Assembly: GCA_012727685.1 (NCBI GenBank)
Contig: JAAYGO010000279.1
Location: 1-6,263 of the forward strand
Origin: Bacillota bacterium
GTDB lineage: Bacteria; Bacillota; Dethiobacteria; DTU022
Direction of reading: 5' to 3'
Length of the DNA: 6,263 bases
Position 1 is the first letter of the stretch, and the number at the start of each line of letters is the position of its first letter. The notes under the pieces were generated by a model. That model did not search any database, was not told the origin of the DNA, and saw only the letters and a list, made by a program, of their open reading frames with translations. This document shows positions 4,181 through 6,263 of the stretch, in pieces. A program made the position numbers and the translations under genes.

Positions 4181-6263
4181 ATGAGCAGCACACCATGGCA
4201 TGCCCTTCCGGTTGAGCAGGTTGCAGAAAAGCTTGGGACGAGCCTGCAGCAAGGCCTCAGCCGGGAGGAAGCAGAGCGGCGGTTGGCGCAGTACGGGCCC
4301 AACGAGCTGGAGCAAATGGGCAGGAAGACCTTTTTGCGCATGTTTATCGAGCAGTTTGCCGATTTTATGGTCATCATCCTGATCATTGCCGCGGTCATCT
4401 CGGCGCTCCTCGGCGAATTCAAAGATGCGGTGATCATCATGATGATCGTTCTTTTAAACGGGCTCCTGGGCGCCATCCAGGAAAATAAAGCGGAAGAATC
4501 TCTGGCCGCTTTGAAAAAAATGGCTGCCCCCCACGCCAAAGTGCTGCGCGAGGGCAGAATTGACGTGGTGCCGGCGGCCCGCCTGGTACCCGGGGATATT
4601 GTGGTGCTGGAGACCGGCGATTTTGTGCCGGCCGATATCCGTTTAAGCGAGATCACCAACTTAAAAATTGAAGAGGCGGCTTTGACCGGGGAATCGGTGC
4701 CCGTGGAAAAGAACAGCCAGACCCTGGACAACACGGAGATCCCCCTGGGCGACCGGTTGAACATGGCCCATACCAGCAGCCTGGTTACATACGGGCGGGG
4801 GCGCGGCATTGTGGTGGAGACCGGCATGGCCACGCAGATCGGAAAGATCGCCGCCTTGATCCAGAGCGAGGAAGGGACCAAGACCCCCCTGCAAAAGCGC
4901 ATGGAGGTGCTGGGCAAGACCCTGGGCATTGCGGCTTTGGCAGTCTGCGCCGTGATCTTCATCGTGGGCGTGCTCTACGGCAAGGAGCTCTTTGAGATGT
5001 TCCTCACCGCGGTCAGCCTGGCCGTGGCGGCTATCCCGGAGGGTCTCCCTGCCATCGTCACGATCGTGCTGGCCATCGGCGTGCAGCGGATGAGCCGCCG
5101 CAATGCGATTATCCGGAAGCTGCCGTCCGTGGAAACCCTGGGCAGCGCCACGGTGATCTGCTCCGATAAGACCGGAACGCTGACCCAGAATAAAATGTCG
5201 GTGGAGAAGGTTTACTTTGGCGGCCGGCTGCTGGAAGCAGGTGAACTGAAAGAAGCCGGCGGGGAGGCGTGGAAGCTCCTTGTCTTAGCCGGCGCGCTAT
5301 GCAATGATTCTTACATCCGGGTTGAAGACGGGAAAGCGGCCGTGATCGGCGATCCCACTGAAAACGCCCTCGTTGAACTGGGCATGCGGGTGGATCTTTA
5401 CAAGGATGCCCTGGAACAGGAGCTGCCGCGGGTCGATGAAGTGCCCTTTGACTCCGCCCGGAAGCTGATGACCACCGTCCACAAGCATGGGCAGGGGTTC
5501 CGGGTTTATACCAAGGGCGCCCCCGATGTGCTGCTGAAAGCCTGCAGCCGGATCCTGGTGGAGGGCGAGCCCCGGGAGCTGACTGCGGAACTGCGCGACG
5601 CGGTGGATCAGGCCAACAGCCAAATGGCTGAAGCAGCCCTGCGCGTGCTCGGGATGGCCTACAAGGAGCTGCCGCCGGATACCGATCTGAAGCAGGTCAA
5701 GGATGAGCTGGAAACGGATCTGATCTTCATCGGCCTTTGCGGCATGATCGATCCGCCCCGGCCCGAGGCCAGGGAGGCGGTCAAGCTGTGCCGCAAGGCT
5801 GGGATCAAGCCGGTGATGATTACCGGGGACCACGCGGCGACGGCCATGGCCATTGCCCGGGACCTGGGGATTCTGGCGGAGGGCGACACGGTTCTCACCG
5901 GCCGGGAACTGGATCAGATGGACGACGAGGAGCTCAAGGAGGTCGTGCGCTCCTGCTCGGTCTACGCCCGGGTCTCTCCGGAGCACAAGGTGCGCATTGT
6001 GAAGGCCTGGCAGTCCTGGCAGGATATCGTGGCCATGACCGGGGACGGGGTCAACGACGCCCCCGCTTTGAAGCGGGCCGATATCGGCGCCGCCATGGGA
6101 ATTGTGGGGACCGAGGTGGCCAAAGAGGCCTCGGACATGGTGCTCACCGATGACAATTTTGCCACCATCGTCGCCGCCGTGGAGGAAGGGCGGGTTATCT
6201 TTTCAAACATCATTAAATCGATTCAATTCCTGCTCTCCTGCAACGTGGGCGAGATCCTGGTGC
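4181..6263 (+). CDS. SERCA-like type II calcium/cation-transporting P-type ATPase (3' partial)
   Basis: An open frame runs from ATG 4181 to the window edge, giving 694 residues of a protein usually near 900; the stop and most of helices 5-10 are outside. In order: N-terminal cation-ATPase region (1-55, WHALPVEQV, YGPNEL), membrane helices 1 and 2 (about 60-100), actuator domain with TGES (169-172), helices 3 and 4 (about 247-300) with the ion-site motif AAIPEGLP (283-290, E287), phosphorylation site DKTGT (D329), nucleotide domain with GDPTE and KGAP (445-448), then TGD (548-550) and the hinge TGDGVNDAP (620-628). The last residues, LLSCNVGEI, begin helix 5. IPEGLP is characteristic of type II pumps; together with the overall order this points to Ca2+ export from the cytoplasm (PMR1/SERCA-like), though Mn2+ or Na+/K+-type specificity cannot be excluded without helices 5, 6 and 8. 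All catalytic residues are intact. An alternative start is ATG 4172. It appears to be its own transcription unit. Confidence 0.95.
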   Translation, partial: MSSTPWHALPVEQVAEKLGTSLQQGLSREEAERRLAQYGPNELEQMGRKTFLRMFIEQFADFMVIILIIAAVISALLGEFKDAVIIMMIVLLNGLLGAIQENKAEESLAALKKMAAPHAKVLREGRIDVVPAARLVPGDIVVLETGDFVPADIRLSEITNLKIEEAALTGESVPVEKNSQTLDNTEIPLGDRLNMAHTSSLVTYGRGRGIVVETGMATQIGKIAALIQSEEGTKTPLQKRMEVLGKTLGIAALAVCAVIFIVGVLYGKELFEMFLTAVSLAVAAIPEGLPAIVTIVLAIGVQRMSRRNAIIRKLPSVETLGSATVICSDKTGTLTQNKMSVEKVYFGGRLLEAGELKEAGGEAWKLLVLAGALCNDSYIRVEDGKAAVIGDPTENALVELGMRVDLYKDALEQELPRVDEVPFDSARKLMTTVHKHGQGFRVYTKGAPDVLLKACSRILVEGEPRELTAELRDAVDQANSQMAEAALRVLGMAYKELPPDTDLKQVKDELETDLIFIGLCGMIDPPRPEAREAVKLCRKAGIKPVMITGDHAATAMAIARDLGILAEGDTVLTGRELDQMDDEELKEVVRSCSVYARVSPEHKVRIVKAWQSWQDIVAMTGDGVNDAPALKRADIGAAMGIVGTEVAKEASDMVLTDDNFATIVAAVEEGRVIFSNIIKSIQFLLSCNVGEILV

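Noticed and set aside
4153..4962. Long minus-strand open frame opposite the ATPase
   Set aside because: It lies antisense to the fully conserved P-type ATPase motifs, has Ser/Arg-rich low-complexity composition and resembles no family; it is a shadow frame.
5297..5986. 229-residue minus-strand open frame opposite the ATPase nucleotide domain
   Set aside because: It is antisense to catalytic motifs of the pump and has no recognisable motif; the high GC content reduces stop codons.
1..6263. CRISPR array, tRNA, rRNA, insertion sequence or defence system
   Set aside because: No regularly spaced repeats, cloverleaf-like segments, transposase motifs or terminal repeats were seen on either strand; the genes are housekeeping or signalling types.

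Overview
The window looks like ordinary chromosomal DNA from an anaerobic, moderately GC-rich member of the Firmicutes (Clostridia, Peptococcaceae/Desulfotomaculum-like). This is an inference from three things: a GGDEF/HD-GYP hybrid protein, a DUF4474-like protein of a kind I associate with Clostridia, and a bacterial zinc phospholipase C-like protein, with purine-rich Shine-Dalgarno sites throughout. No database search was possible, so names rest on motifs I can read directly.

Layout. (1) Positions 1-891 (+) hold the 3' part of a cyclic-di-GMP signalling gene, with a GGDEF domain followed by an HD-GYP domain; its 5' end lies outside the window. (2) Positions 919-1755 (-) hold a 278-residue DUF4474-like protein of unknown function, convergent with (1). 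(3) Positions 1879-2604 (+) hold a zinc-dependent phospholipase C-family protein, divergent from (2) and without a visible signal peptide. (4) Positions 2695-3997 (+) hold a major facilitator superfamily (MFS) transporter. Its first membrane helix is encoded in frame but upstream of the first usable ATG (2864), and the only good ribosome site and start (2681-2697) are in another frame. A one-base frameshift near 2791-2794 is the simplest explanation. (5) Positions 3998-4180 are intergenic and rich in small inverted repeats. (6) Positions 4181 to the window end (+) hold the first 694 codons of a SERCA-like (type II) calcium/cation P-type ATPase with all catalytic motifs intact; its C-terminal helices lie outside the window.

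The genes do not form one obvious pathway. Intergenic gaps of about 120-260 bases and the mixed orientations argue for separate transcription units. The only suggestive pairing is the divergent DUF4474-like/phospholipase pair, which shares a 123-base intergenic region. I do not see a defence system, mobile element, CRISPR array or RNA gene. The best leads are the apparent frameshift at the start of the transporter, the 12-bp inverted repeat bracketing the phospholipase start codon, and the leaderless phospholipase that lacks the N-terminal tryptophan ligand.
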